A stretch of 64,000 nucleotides of DNA from Butyrivibrio sp. INlla21 (GCF_900116875.1 NZ_FPCC01000004.1:62001-126000), one strand, 5' to 3'. Positions 36,131 through 44,303 are shown, counted from the first letter of the stretch. A program made the numbers and translations. The notes: generated from the sequence alone by a model not told the origin.

Positions 36131-36143
36131 CCGTATATCATTA

Positions 36144-36509
36144 TTATTTGTGCTCTTTAATATATTTCTTGATCCCCTTAAAAGTCTCGGGACTGATTAT
36201 ATGCTCAATCCTACAAGCATCTGTCTCGGCAGTCTCAGCATCAACACCGGCTGTAAGCATAAGAAACTTGGTTAGATTCGTATGCTTCTCGTAGACAGCC
36301 TTTGCAGTCTTCATACCTTCTTCGGTAAGAACAAGCTCACCATCGTTTTCTACTGTAATAAGACCGTTATCCTTGAGTATTCCGACAGCTCTGGATACGC
36401 TTGGCCTTGAATAGTTAAGCTCATTGGCAACATCTATGGAACGTACTGTGCCGTTACGTTTCTTCAAAATGTATATTGTCTCGATATAATCTTCACCGGA
36501 TTCATGCAT
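36144..36509 (-). CDS. DtxR/MntR-family metal-dependent transcriptional regulator
   Basis: A compact regulator of 121 residues: a winged-helix N-terminal half (MHESGEDYIETIYILKKRNGTVRSIDVANELNYSRPSVSRAVGILKDNGLI) and a short dimerisation/metal-binding half with EETDACRIEHIISPET-like metal ligands. There is no C-terminal SH3 domain, so it resembles MntR rather than DtxR. It probably senses Mn(II) or Fe(II). The ATG at 36509 has GGAAAGGG upstream; the TTG at 36527 would bury that site. No metal transporter is adjacent. It may autoregulate through the palindrome upstream (36592-36608). Confidence 0.92.
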   Translation of the reverse strand: MHESGEDYIETIYILKKRNGTVRSIDVANELNYSRPSVSRAVGILKDNGLITVENDGELVLTEEGMKTAKAVYEKHTNLTKFLMLTAGVDAETAETDACRIEHIISPETFKGIKKYIKEHK

Positions 36510-36525
36510 ATTGTTAACCCTTTCC

Positions 36526-36560
36526 AAAAGAGGCCACTTTGCTTATCGCAAAGTGGCCTC
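36526..36560 (-). terminator. Strong hairpin terminator after rny, in the leader of the DtxR-type gene
   Basis: A 13-bp perfect stem GAGGCCACTTTGC / GCAAAGTGGCCTC (36530-36542 with 36548-36560) with a 5-nt loop and four U residues after it on the minus strand. It ends at the ribosome binding site of the regulator gene. Confidence 0.85.
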
Positions 36561-36588
36561 TCCACTACATTTTCAAAATTGGTGGCCA

Positions 36589-36618
36589 AATATAATGCTA
36601 AGCATTATTATTTAGCAA
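36589..36618 (-). promoter_or_regulatory. Putative promoter and palindromic operator of the DtxR-type gene
   Basis: -35 TTGCTA (36613-36618), 18-bp spacer, -10 TATATT (36589-36594) on the minus strand. A 17-bp palindrome ATAATGCT-A-AGCATTAT (36592-36608) covers the spacer and most of the -10, and overlaps the rny stop codon. Its size and place suit a metalloregulator operator. Confidence 0.45.
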
Positions 36619-38155
36619 AGTCTGTTGCTCTGCTCTCTCTTATGATATTAACTTTGATCTGTCCGGGATATTCCATCTCGTCCTCGATCTTCTTGGCGAT
36701 ATCACGAGCCATGAGCACCATGTCTGAATCTGAAACCTGCTCAGGAACAACCATTACTCTGACTTCTCTACCTGCCTGAATAGCAAATGAGTGATCAACA
36801 CCCTTAAAGCTATTGGTTATGTCTTCGAGTTCTTTAAGTCTTGATGTGTAAGTCTCTAATGTTTCTCTTCTTGCACCGGGTCTTGCTGAAGAAATAGTAT
36901 CAGCAGCCTGTACAAGTACAGCGATAAGTGACTGCGGTTCTACGTCACCGTGGTGAGCCTCAACGGCGTTGATAACAACCTGAGATTCTTTATACTTCTT
37001 ACAGATATCAACACCAAGCTGGATATGTGAGCCTTCAAGCTCATGATCGACAGCTTTACCGATATCATGCAAAAGTCCTGCTCTCTTTGCAACTCTGACA
37101 TCGAGTCCAAGCTCGGATGCCAACAGTCCGCAGAGCTGTGCTACTTCAACAGAATGCTTAAGGCAGTTCTGTCCATAGCTGGTTCTGAACTTCATACGTC
37201 CAAGAATCTTGATAACTTCGGGATGAAGGCCGTGAACTCCCGCCTCGATAGCGGCATTCTCACCTTCTTCTTTGATCTTGGCAGCAACTTCTTTCTGTGC
37301 CTTCTCAACCATCTCCTCAATTCTTGCGGGATGGATACGTCCGTCCACGATAAGCTTCTCAAGAGCTATACGTGCAACTTCACGACGAATAGGATCAAAT
37401 CCTGAAATAACTACAGCTTCAGGTGTATCATCAATAATAAGATCTACACCGGTCATAGTCTCGAGAGTTCTGATATTTCTACCCTCTCTACCGATGATTC
37501 TGCCCTTCATCTCATCATTGGGCAACTGAACAACAGAAATGGTAGTCTCGGAAACATGATCTGCTGAGCAACGCTGAATAGCGTTTACAACAATTTCCTT
37601 AGCTCTCTTATCTGCTTCTTCCTTAGCCTCAGCTTCCATAGTCTTGATCATGACAGCTGATTCATGCTTTACATCATCTTCTACAATCTTTAAAAGATAC
37701 TCTTTTGCTTGCTCGGAGGTTAAGCCAGAGATTTTTTCAAGTTCCTGTATCATCTGTTCGTTAAGCTTCGTAACCTCTTCGTTCTTCTTACTCAAAGCCT
37801 CTTCGCGGGCGTTTAAGCTTTGCTCTTTCCTTTCGATCGCTTCGGACCTTTTCTCGACGTTTTCCTCTTTCTGCTGAATACGTCTCTCAGTACGCTGAAC
37901 CTCATTTCTTCGGTCCCTGACTTCCTTTTCGAGATCATTACGTGTTTTCAGTGCCTCTTCCTTTACTTCAAGAAGTTTCTCACGCTTCGTTTCTTCGGCA
38001 GTTTTGAGTGCTTCGTCAATAATTTTTCTTGCCCTTTCTTCAGCGCTACCGATCTTCCCCTCAGTAACCTTTTTGTGATAACCGGTTGCCAAAAACCAAG
38101 TTAAAATAGCTGAAAGAACAAGAGTCACTACTGCAGTAATAACAACATAGGTCAT
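36608..38155 (-). CDS. rny: Ribonuclease Y
   Basis: The membrane-anchored endoribonuclease that initiates mRNA decay. It has 515 residues, the family's usual size: one N-terminal transmembrane helix (about 2-24), a long charged coiled coil (about 35-200), a KH domain ([23 protein letters not shown], about 215-275) and an HD domain ([14 protein letters not shown] near 363; AHHGDVE). The ATG is 10 bases after AGGAGG; the same AGGAG can pair with a CTCCT just before the ATG, a possible translational brake. A consensus promoter lies about 100 bp upstream. Confidence 0.96.
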   Translation of the reverse strand: MTYVVITAVVTLVLSAILTWFLATGYHKKVTEGKIGSAEERARKIIDEALKTAEETKREKLLEVKEEALKTRNDLEKEVRDRRNEVQRTERRIQQKEENVEKRSEAIERKEQSLNAREEALSKKNEEVTKLNEQMIQELEKISGLTSEQAKEYLLKIVEDDVKHESAVMIKTMEAEAKEEADKRAKEIVVNAIQRCSADHVSETTISVVQLPNDEMKGRIIGREGRNIRTLETMTGVDLIIDDTPEAVVISGFDPIRREVARIALEKLIVDGRIHPARIEEMVEKAQKEVAAKIKEEGENAAIEAGVHGLHPEVIKILGRMKFRTSYGQNCLKHSVEVAQLCGLLASELGLDVRVAKRAGLLHDIGKAVDHELEGSHIQLGVDICKKYKESQVVINAVEAHHGDVEPQSLIAVLVQAADTISSARPGARRETLETYTSRLKELEDITNSFKGVDHSFAIQAGREVRVMVVPEQVSDSDMVLMARDIAKKIEDEMEYPGQIKVNIIRESRATDFAK

Positions 38156-38249
38156 TACAGGAGCACCTCCTTATTCAATTTTCATTGTACAATATTTTGT
38201 ATAGTGGGTATAAAAAACTCGCACTAATATACAATTTTACAACACTTAA

Positions 38250-38278
38250 ATTTTACATTTTATAAATTACAGTGTCAA
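38250..38278 (-). promoter_or_regulatory. Sigma-A type promoter of rny
   Basis: -35 TTGACA (38273-38278), 17 bp, -10 TAAAAT (38250-38255) on the minus strand. The roughly 95-nt AT-rich leader ends at the AGGAG/CTCCT element. The region 38280-38355 beyond holds no other signal that I can see. Confidence 0.75.
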
Positions 38279-38355
38279 GGTCAAACGCCTAACCATCTGA
38301 ACCTTTAAGTCCGTAACCATGTAAAATAAATCGGTTAACGTCGCGATTTTTTTAA

Positions 38356-38424
38356 AACGAAAAAACTGCAACTGCCTCTTTTCGATGTTACTCAGAAAAA
38401 ACAGCAGTTACAGCTTTTTTCGTT
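38356..38424 (-). terminator. Long-stem terminator after the two lipoprotein genes
   Basis: AACGAAAAAACTGCAACTGC and its near-complement (38404-38424) form a long stem with two mismatches and a 28-nt loop. The outer A/T-rich parts give a U-tract on either strand. It lies 10 bp past the stop codon of the second lipoprotein gene. Confidence 0.75.
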
Positions 38425-38433
38425 TAATAATAA

Positions 38434-39111
38434 TCAACCATTATTCGGAATACACTTTGAATAACTCACTTCACTGACAACACCATTGTCTGTCTGCAAA
38501 GTAATATAAAAATCATGCTTATCAATTGCATATATAGTAGAATACTCATCCGACTCTTCTACAAGTCCTCGATCTGCAAGCGCTTTAACCGCCTCATCAG
38601 AAGTCATTCCAACATATACACCATATATGGAGAAATCATCGACCTTCTGCTTCATAAAAACAGAGAAACCATCTCGTACAACAGAGTCCCTGATATCAAT
38701 AGCACCATCAGCTATATAATAATCATAATTGTCATCACTTAAGGTAAATGATGAATTAAGTACCTTGGACAAGCTCTCCTCAAGATTTCCACCATAAAAT
38801 CTTGAATTCTCACCTTCAAAATCTGACAGGTCAACTTTTTTCTCATTTTTAGCAGAATCATCTTTAGTCGTGTTATTTGATTCTGTACTTGAATCGGAAG
38901 CTGATGCGCTCATAGCATCACTGCTATATTCTGAAGTTTCGAATGCAGATACAAAGTCAGACTCACTTGTAGAATCATTCGAACTTTCCTCCGTAATCTC
39001 ATACATAGAATCATCAGAAGAAAGTGTACTACTATTTCCCCCATCATTAGATGAACAGCCGGCGATCAATATAACACATGTAAGTCCTGCCGTTAAAAGT
39101 CTCTTTCTCAT
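38434..39111 (-). CDS. Hypothetical lipoprotein
   Basis: A 225-residue predicted lipoprotein with signal peptide and lipobox LIAGC (Cys near 19). A Ser/Asp/Glu-rich linker spans about 22-105, and the C-terminal 115 residues form a compact domain with a GVYVGMTSDEAVKALADRGLVEE phrase, similar in style to small domains found in clostridial surface lipoproteins. I do not recognise a function. It follows another small lipoprotein gene by 26 bp and lies in the same transcription unit, starting from the promoter at 39991-40019. Confidence 0.72.
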   Translation of the reverse strand: MRKRLLTAGLTCVILIAGCSSNDGGNSSTLSSDDSMYEITEESSNDSTSESDFVSAFETSEYSSDAMSASASDSSTESNNTTKDDSAKNEKKVDLSDFEGENSRFYGGNLEESLSKVLNSSFTLSDDNYDYYIADGAIDIRDSVVRDGFSVFMKQKVDDFSIYGVYVGMTSDEAVKALADRGLVEESDEYSTIYAIDKHDFYITLQTDNGVVSEVSYSKCIPNNG

Positions 39112-39137
39112 AGCATTTTTCCGCCTTTACTTGATCA

Positions 39138-39830
39138 TTATTTAAAAATTATGTCCTTAGCGCGGGTATTATTATAATAATTCTGTAAATCCTCCTGAGT
39201 ACCATCATAATACTCTCTTTGTTCCTTGTTAGAATTTCTTCTGTAAGAATGGATTACTTTACCGCCCTGTCCGTTATCAACCTCGATATAGTCCTTGTGC
39301 TCAAGCATTGTTCCATCCTGTGATAAGAAATATGTCTCAAAAGTGAACTGCTGAGAATTAGCAACAATAACACCATTACTTGTTATAGCTATTGGATTAT
39401 GTGCATCAAGTGTGCCGGCAAGATACACCTTATCACTATCCTCTTTCTGAGTGTAGAATCGCACATCTTCAGCTGTAAAACCACCATTTCCATCTTTAGC
39501 GATTCCATCCATTGCTATTGCCAGAACCATAATATTACATCCCTGAACATTAACATATGTAGAATGAGTAAAGCCGTTATCTTTGTAAGCCTTTCTTACC
39601 TCCTCAAGACTTTTATAATTAGAAACATAACCAATTTCTCCATTGTAATCGCTATCAGACAAAGATGAATCATTCTGTTCCATAGGAACTTCTACTTCCT
39701 GAACTGTCTCAGTCCCCACTGTATCGGGAGCTGTATTATCTCCTGTTGACTGTGTGCTACCACATCCTGTCATTGCAAGCATACCTGCAAAAATTAGACC
39801 TGTAGCGATCTGTACTCCTCTTCTCTTCAT
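39138..39830 (-). CDS. Hypothetical lipoprotein
   Basis: A 230-residue predicted lipoprotein: a basic N-terminus, hydrophobic segment and lipobox LAMTGC (Cys near 23), a short acidic linker, then a beta-rich domain (GFTHSTYVNVQGCNIMVLAIAMDGI, EDVRFYTQKEDSDKVYLAGTLDAHNPIAITSNGVIVA) and a basic C-terminus. I do not recognise the family. The ATG has AAAGGAG ten bases upstream. It is the first of two small lipoprotein genes and is preceded by an unusually long leader with several inverted repeats and a terminator-like hairpin. Confidence 0.72.
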   Translation of the reverse strand: MKRRGVQIATGLIFAGMLAMTGCGSTQSTGDNTAPDTVGTETVQEVEVPMEQNDSSLSDSDYNGEIGYVSNYKSLEEVRKAYKDNGFTHSTYVNVQGCNIMVLAIAMDGIAKDGNGGFTAEDVRFYTQKEDSDKVYLAGTLDAHNPIAITSNGVIVANSQQFTFETYFLSQDGTMLEHKDYIEVDNGQGGKVIHSYRRNSNKEQREYYDGTQEDLQNYYNNTRAKDIIFK

Positions 39831-39865
39831 TTTTAAATTTCTCCTTTCATTTATAAAGCGTTATA

Positions 39866-39910
39866 TAAAAAGGCATGGGATATGCATATACAAGCCCCAT
39901 ACTTTTTTCC
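39866..39910 (-). terminator. Terminator-like hairpin between recX and the lipoprotein gene
   Basis: On the minus strand GTATGGG and CCCATGC pair (7 bp with a GU pair) around an AU-rich loop, then UUUUU follows. It can end recA-recX transcripts, but it also lies downstream of the lipoprotein promoter, inside that gene's leader, so it may act as an attenuator. Confidence 0.65.
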
Positions 39911-39990
39911 GAATTATTATTCATTGGCCGTAAGTAATGTAAATCAACCTATTGTCCTTCCCCAAAAACAATAACATGTTAACTTACGGT

Positions 39991-40019
39991 ATTATAACAC
40001 GTAACGATTCTTTCCGCAA
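39991..40019 (-). promoter_or_regulatory. Promoter of the lipoprotein pair
   Basis: -35 TTGCGG (40014-40019), 17 bp, extended -10 (TGT then TATAAT at 39991-39996) on the minus strand, starting just after the recX stop codon. Inverted repeats downstream include CCGTAAGT/ACTTACGG (39982-39989 with 39928-39935), TTATTGT/ACAATAG (39968-39974 with 39949-39955) and the palindrome TAACATGTTA (39972-39981). Confidence 0.7.
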
Positions 40020-40034
40020 ATCGTAACAACATTC

Positions 40035-40658
40035 TTATTCAAAATAAATATCGTCGCTATTAATAACACTTCTGATGGCATCCATGGGATAGCCTTTCCT
40101 TAACAAAAATGCTATTATCTTCTGTTTATCTTTATAATCCATGGATGGGTCATAATGTTTCTTAACGAGAAGCTTCTTAATCTGATCCAACTCAGCTTCA
40201 CGGCCCTCTTCATCCGTAAACTCTTCAAGAACAGTTTGAATAATGTCTTTGGCCACTCCTCTCGAAATAAGATCCTGTTTGATCCTATTTCTGCTGCGAA
40301 GCTCTATATTATAAGCAACATAGTCACGCGCATATCTCTCATCATCAAGATATTTGTATGACTTAACGTATTCTATCGCAGCATCAATGATATCATCGGA
40401 ATACAGGCCATCAGCAAGCTTATCCCTAAGCTTCTTCTCCGTATAGTCCTTCTTTACAAGAAGTTCCATAGCTCTCTTGGTGGCCCTTTTGGGTAAAAGA
40501 GATCCGGTAATTTCATTGTATGTTTCTTCCGAAATTTCCTCACCTTCTTTAATCCCAAAACTACGAAGTTCGCCCTTGTATAATACAAAGGCGAACTCAC
40601 CGTCAATAAATATTTTATTTCTCTTTTTATCGAATTCTACAATACTTGATATTATCAC
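40035..40658 (-). CDS. recX: RecX, modulator of RecA
   Basis: A 207-residue cytoplasmic protein built of three-helix repeats that binds along RecA filaments and limits or tunes their activity. Typical signs are the [57 protein letters not shown] run and a second repeat with [15 protein letters not shown]. The start is GTG overlapping the recA stop (GTGA), giving tight coupling and LexA control. Gene order recA-recX is the usual one. Confidence 0.93.
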   Translation of the reverse strand: MIISSIVEFDKKRNKIFIDGEFAFVLYKGELRSFGIKEGEEISEETYNEITGSLLPKRATKRAMELLVKKDYTEKKLRDKLADGLYSDDIIDAAIEYVKSYKYLDDERYARDYVAYNIELRSRNRIKQDLISRGVAKDIIQTVLEEFTDEEGREAELDQIKKLLVKKHYDPSMDYKDKQKIIAFLLRKGYPMDAIRSVINSDDIYFE

Positions 40659-41719
40659 TTTGAAGCCTTCGTTTTCTTAGGTGTCTCCGCGTCATCTGCT
40701 TTGGAAGCAGTGGTCTTAACGTCTGACTGAAGTCCGTAGTGTGCTCTTACCTTAGCCTCGATCTCATCCTTGATCTGAGGATTGTTCTCAAGATACAACT
40801 TAGCATTCTCTCTACCCTGTCCGATCTTCTCGTTTTCATACTGATACCAAGCACCGCTCTTGTTAACGATATCAACATTGGCAGCAAGATCGAGAATATC
40901 ACCTGTTGAAGAGATTCCTTTACCGAACATGATATCAAACTCTGCCTCTTTGAAAGGAGGAGCGATCTTGTTCTTAACGACCTTAACTCTTGTTCTGTTA
41001 CCAATGTTCTCGCCGTTCTGCTTGATAGCCTCAATACGACGAACATCCATACGAACCGATGAATAGAATTTAAGTGCACGTCCGCCTGTGGTTGTCTCGG
41101 GATTACCGAACATAATTCCAACCTTCTCACGGAGCTGGTTGATAAATACAACCGTACAATTAGACTTACTGATAACTGCTGTAAGTTTACGAAGAGCCTG
41201 TGACATAAGTCTTGCCTGAAGACCAACATGAGAATCTCCCATGTCTCCGTCAATCTCAGCCTTGGGAACAAGAGCTGCAACAGAGTCAACGACTACTATA
41301 TCGATAGCGCCGGAGCGAACCATTGTCTCAGTGATCTCAAGGGCCTGCTCACCGCTGTCGGGCTGTGAAATATAAAGGTTATCAATATCTACACCGATAT
41401 TCTTGGCATATACGGGATCAAGAGCATGCTCTGCATCAATGAATCCTGCAATTCCGCCTCTCTTCTGAACTTCTGCGATCATATGAAGAGTAACGGTTGT
41501 CTTACCGCTGGACTCGGGTCCGTATATCTCAATAATTCTTCCCTTGGGAATACCACCGAGGCCGAGAGCAATATCAAGGCTGAGTGAACCTGTAGGGATA
41601 GTCTCTATATTCATTGTGTCGGTAGAATCACCGAGCTTCATAACGGCTCCCTTACCAAACTGCTTCTCAATCTGTCCGAGTGCCGCATCGAGTGCTTTCT
41701 GCTTATCTTCTCTTTCCAT
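40655..41719 (-). CDS. recA: RecA recombinase
   Basis: The strand-exchange protein for homologous recombination and SOS induction. From the ATG at 41719 (AGGAG six bases upstream; the ATG at 41725 overlaps this site) it has 354 residues. Walker [10 protein letters not shown] lies near residue 66, the [22 protein letters not shown] opening and the L2 loop [27 protein letters not shown] are conserved, and the C-terminus is acidic-then-lysine rich. It is first in an operon with recX and is controlled by a promoter flanked by two LexA-type boxes. Confidence 0.99.
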   Translation of the reverse strand: MEREDKQKALDAALGQIEKQFGKGAVMKLGDSTDTMNIETIPTGSLSLDIALGLGGIPKGRIIEIYGPESSGKTTVTLHMIAEVQKRGGIAGFIDAEHALDPVYAKNIGVDIDNLYISQPDSGEQALEITETMVRSGAIDIVVVDSVAALVPKAEIDGDMGDSHVGLQARLMSQALRKLTAVISKSNCTVVFINQLREKVGIMFGNPETTTGGRALKFYSSVRMDVRRIEAIKQNGENIGNRTRVKVVKNKIAPPFKEAEFDIMFGKGISSTGDILDLAANVDIVNKSGAWYQYENEKIGQGRENAKLYLENNPQIKDEIEAKVRAHYGLQSDVKTTASKADDAETPKKTKASK

Positions 41720-41734
41720 ACACATCTCCTTCTT

Positions 41735-41748
41735 AGAACATCCGTTCT
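41735..41748 (-). promoter_or_regulatory. LexA (DinR-type) box in the recA leader
   Basis: AGAACATCCGTTCT is a full palindromic match to the GAACnnnnGTTC core of Gram-positive LexA boxes. It lies 15 bp upstream of the recA start, downstream of the -10. Confidence 0.85.
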
Positions 41749-41756
41749 GTATATAA

Positions 41757-41788
41757 ATTATACTAAAACAAACGTTCGATTATGTCAA
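41757..41788 (-). promoter_or_regulatory. recA promoter with second, weaker LexA-like box
   Basis: On the minus strand TTGACA (41783-41788) serves as -35 and TATAAT (41757-41762) is nearby, but 20 bp away; TAGTAT at 17 bp is the alternative -10. A LexA-like box, CGAAC-4-GTTTT (41765-41778), lies between them, with one good half-site. Confidence 0.65.
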
Positions 41789-41860
41789 CATATTTTTTTA
41801 TAAATTTACAAATAAATGAAACTTCGGCTGAAACGCCGTAAGAATCGCCCCGATAACATA

Positions 41861-41891
41861 CAAGTCATTGCTCATGAAGAACAATGACTTG
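41861..41891. repeat. Perfect 10-bp inverted repeat in the recA-J-domain gene interval
   Basis: CAAGTCATTG (41861-41870) and CAATGACTTG (41882-41891) flank an 11-nt loop. No U-tract follows on either strand. Other inverted repeats in the same 190-bp interval are CGGC/GCCG (41825-41838) and CTTAAGA/TCTTAAG (41924-41940), the last 11 bp after the J-domain gene's stop. Confidence 0.6.
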
Positions 41892-41951
41892 ATAACCTTA
41901 TCATATATGTTTTAAATAAACAACTTAAGATTTTCTTAAGACGAAATCTCA

Positions 41952-42488
41952 TCAATTGATCATCGTAACGTCATACACTCTGCAAAGAGAGCTATATTCG
42001 GCGTTGATAAGCTGAACCATCTCCGCATCACCGCTGACATTGTCCGGATGGAACATCTTCATAAGATCCTTATAGCGTTTCTTAAGCGTCAGTGCGCTGT
42101 TCACCCCTCTAAACAGAAGATCCAGAGCATCATACTCATTTTCTCTCTGATATGCTTTCTCACGCTCCAGTCTGACATATTCTCCTTCGAGCTTTTTCTT
42201 GTCGCTGTTGAGCTGATCAAATCCGTTGTTGAGAATCTTGAGTCTTTGATCAAACAAAGCCTTGTCGTTATTAAGCTTTCTACTCTCGGTATCAAGCTTC
42301 TTCTCGGCTTCGTCAACACGGTCCTTAAAGGATCTCTCATCGGCTTCAAGTTTGGCGTAACGCTCTGAAAGAGCACTCTCCTGGTTCTCGAGTCTCACAC
42401 TCTCCTTAAAGAGCCATAACCTCAGCTCGTTAAGTTCATCCTCGGTACCGTTTAAGATAATTTCTTCAAGGTTTCTCTTTTCTTCCAT
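41952..42488 (-). CDS. Coiled-coil protein with C-terminal J-domain
   Basis: About 178 residues. The first 120 residues are a long charged coiled coil. The last 60 carry a J-domain-like segment: LKKRYKDLMKMFHPDNVSGDAEMVQLINAEYSSL, with the HPD tripeptide that triggers DnaK ATPase. The zinc and C-terminal domains of DnaJ are missing. A role as a specialised J-protein linking DnaK to a coiled-coil partner is inferred. The ATG at 42488 has a GAGGGG site; the ORF extends upstream to 42500. It follows gerW by 24 bp. Confidence 0.75.
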   Translation of the reverse strand: MEEKRNLEEIILNGTEDELNELRLWLFKESVRLENQESALSERYAKLEADERSFKDRVDEAEKKLDTESRKLNNDKALFDQRLKILNNGFDQLNSDKKKLEGEYVRLEREKAYQRENEYDALDLLFRGVNSALTLKKRYKDLMKMFHPDNVSGDAEMVQLINAEYSSLCRVYDVTMIN

Positions 42489-42512
42489 TGGGCCCCTCAC
42501 CTTCTGGACGAC

Positions 42513-42911
42513 TTACTTCTCCTCACCCTCATCGGGAAAAGCAATCTCTACTGCATCGTCATCATCCATAAAATTTTCTTTTTTGGCTGAAAAACGGTCC
42601 ATAATATCGGGCACGAGATCAAGAACCTTGTTTACAACATCCTGATTCTTGATATTAACTAGTTTGGTAGAACCATTCTTTATAACAAGAACAGCGCTCG
42701 GTGACATCTTGGCACCGAATCCGCCTGCTCCGCCATTCTTTTTATCACTGTCGTTGGAACCTGCACCGACACCAAATGATACATCAACAAGCGGTAACAC
42801 TATGGTATCTTCTATTTTGGTAGGTTCTCCGACAACTGTCTTGGTAGCAAGGATTGAATTCATACCATGAAGTAAAGACTCAACTACGCTGTTAAAATTA
42901 CTCTCTCCCAT
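42513..42911 (-). CDS. GerW-family protein (YtfJ)
   Basis: A 132-residue GerW/YtfJ protein; in Bacillus it is a spore-core/coat protein needed for germination. The family core is clear: MNSILATKTVVGEPTKIEDTIVLPLVDVSFGVGAGSND, GAGGFGAKMSPSAVLVI. The ATG at 42911 has GGAGG five bases upstream. It follows the DUF2953 (YtfI) gene by 20 bp, the same order as in Bacillus subtilis. GerW relatives also occur in bacteria not known to sporulate, so the gene alone does not prove sporulation. Confidence 0.93.
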   Translation of the reverse strand: MGESNFNSVVESLLHGMNSILATKTVVGEPTKIEDTIVLPLVDVSFGVGAGSNDSDKKNGGAGGFGAKMSPSAVLVIKNGSTKLVNIKNQDVVNKVLDLVPDIMDRFSAKKENFMDDDDAVEIAFPDEGEEK

Positions 42912-42931
42912 AAAAACCTCCAAGATTAAAT

Positions 42932-43891
42932 CTATCTTTCGGATATCTTCTTAAATCTGGCAATAACCTTTTTGACATCCTTGTTGAAATAGCAAACGCA
43001 AACACAATATAAAACAGTAAATAATGTTATATGTCCCTTTAGATGTATATCGGCTTCGATTATCTTTTCATTAAAATCAGGGACAAACACAAGCTTATTC
43101 TGAAAAAACGAATACATCATTCCGTATGCGGCCATGATATCGGCTTCCCACGCGGGATCTCCGACTCCGAGATAAAGTCTTGAATTACTTTTATCCGGCA
43201 TTATCATCTTAAGAAGCCTTATAAGCTTGCCTTTAACCAGGCTGTAAGCCCTCTTGAAAATTTCACTCTCAAGTGTGGACTTAATCATATTTATCTTACC
43301 ACAAACTCTAGATATTGTATATTTTATTTTTCGGAACACATTTTGTGGCGTTTTTATAAGCTTTATGATAAAAGAAATAACGTCTTCCACTATGTCGAAG
43401 ATTGTTTTTTCTTCATCTACTACTTCCGAATAAGAGATTTCCGCGACACTTGTGTCATTTTCTTCCTCGGATCTCTTTTTGTCCTCTTTTTTTTCTTTAA
43501 TTTCAAAAGAAAGATCGTCTTTATCTTCTATTTTTGCTTCCGATGCTTCGAAATTTGGCTCTTCATCTTTCTTTCGATCTTTGTTTTTCTTTTTTTCAGG
43601 TTTTTCTTTTCTCGGAAAGACCTTAATACCAAAAATTCTTACGACAAACGTGTCATCTTTATGATGAATATATTTGCCGCTAAGGATATGTAATAGCCAG
43701 TGGAATCTGATCGCAAACTCTATTCTGTCGCTGTCGAAATCTTCTCCGAATCTCATTGTCGGAACATCACCGTCAATCTTGTATCTGATGGGTACAAACA
43801 ACAATAGCAAGATGAGAAAAAGAAGTACGGCAAGAATAACAAGTATCGTGATCCCAACTATTTTAAGTACCAATAAAATCACTGCCAACAT
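42932..43891 (-). CDS. DUF2953 (YtfI-like) membrane protein
   Basis: About 319 residues: a strong N-terminal transmembrane helix (about 3-33) and a region typical of DUF2953, RFHWLLHILSGKYIHHKDDTFVVRIFGIKVF. The middle (about 105-160) is highly charged, Lys/Glu-rich, and the C-terminal 80 residues contain GVGDPAWEADIMAAYGMMYSF and a second hydrophobic stretch (ITLFTVLYCVCVCYF). Its Bacillus relative YtfI is paired with YtfJ, as here, but has no assigned role. The ATG at 43891 has GGGAG five bases upstream. Confidence 0.85.
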   Translation of the reverse strand: MLAVILLVLKIVGITILVILAVLLFLILLLLFVPIRYKIDGDVPTMRFGEDFDSDRIEFAIRFHWLLHILSGKYIHHKDDTFVVRIFGIKVFPRKEKPEKKKNKDRKKDEEPNFEASEAKIEDKDDLSFEIKEKKEDKKRSEEENDTSVAEISYSEVVDEEKTIFDIVEDVISFIIKLIKTPQNVFRKIKYTISRVCGKINMIKSTLESEIFKRAYSLVKGKLIRLLKMIMPDKSNSRLYLGVGDPAWEADIMAAYGMMYSFFQNKLVFVPDFNEKIIEADIHLKGHITLFTVLYCVCVCYFNKDVKKVIARFKKISER

Positions 43892-43915
43892 ATATACTCC
43901 CAAGTTAAGTCTTTA

Positions 43916-44245
43916 TCACGCATTCTTATCGAGATATTCAATGAGCTGACCTTCCATTCCGGCCTCGCAAGCTCTGTTGGAAATATCAACGACCATATCG
44001 AGCGCTTCTTCATAGCTTCCCGCAATTCCGTATATATATGCAGGATGTTCTCTATAATACGCTTGCTTAAGGAATGCGGAATGAATGATCTCAAGCTGAT
44101 CATTCTCATTCATCGCCCTGACAAGGCAAAAAATGGTGAACTGCCCGCTCCCATGGTATAACTTCCACTTAACAAGAGAATGTCTTTTTACTGATTTTCC
44201 AAAGTACAGATTCTTATAAAATGTGCAGAATCCATTTTTTTTCAT
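43916..44245 (-). CDS. Hypothetical small protein (unrecognised)
   Basis: A 109-residue protein with no signal peptide. The last 60 residues are helical and acidic (NENDQLEIIHSAFLKQAYYREHPAYIYGIAGSYEEALDMVVDISNRACEAGMEGQLIEYLD), and the N-terminal 40 are basic and aromatic. I cannot assign a family. It starts the unit that includes the DUF2953 and GerW genes (25 bp upstream of the former), from a promoter overlapping the divergent HD-GYP promoter. The start ATG has GGGGAG about 12 bases upstream. Confidence 0.7.
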   Translation of the reverse strand: MKKNGFCTFYKNLYFGKSVKRHSLVKWKLYHGSGQFTIFCLVRAMNENDQLEIIHSAFLKQAYYREHPAYIYGIAGSYEEALDMVVDISNRACEAGMEGQLIEYLDKNA

Positions 44246-44273
44246 AAAAATACAATTCTCCCCAATTATCGAA

Positions 44274-44303
44274 TTGACCTACATGCTCCTGTTTATGTAT
44301 AGT
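44274..44303 (+). promoter_or_regulatory. Promoter of the second HD-GYP gene
   Basis: -35 TTGACC (44274-44279), 18 bp, -10 TATAGT (44298-44303) on the plus strand. About 100 bp of leader precede the ATG at 44404. Confidence 0.65.

Noticed and set aside
36064..36141. N-terminal extension of the RNA methyltransferase to 36141
   Set aside because: It would run through the regulator's terminator hairpin and has no ribosome binding site, whereas the TTG at 36063 follows GGAGG by seven bases.
39928..39989. A recognised riboswitch class in the lipoprotein leader
   Set aside because: The repeats do not match any class that I can recall, and the outer repeat straddles the likely transcription start, so calling it a riboswitch is not supported.
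40747..41289. Long alternative frame inside recA
   Set aside because: The frame is a shadow of the highly conserved recA frame and has no start signal of its own.
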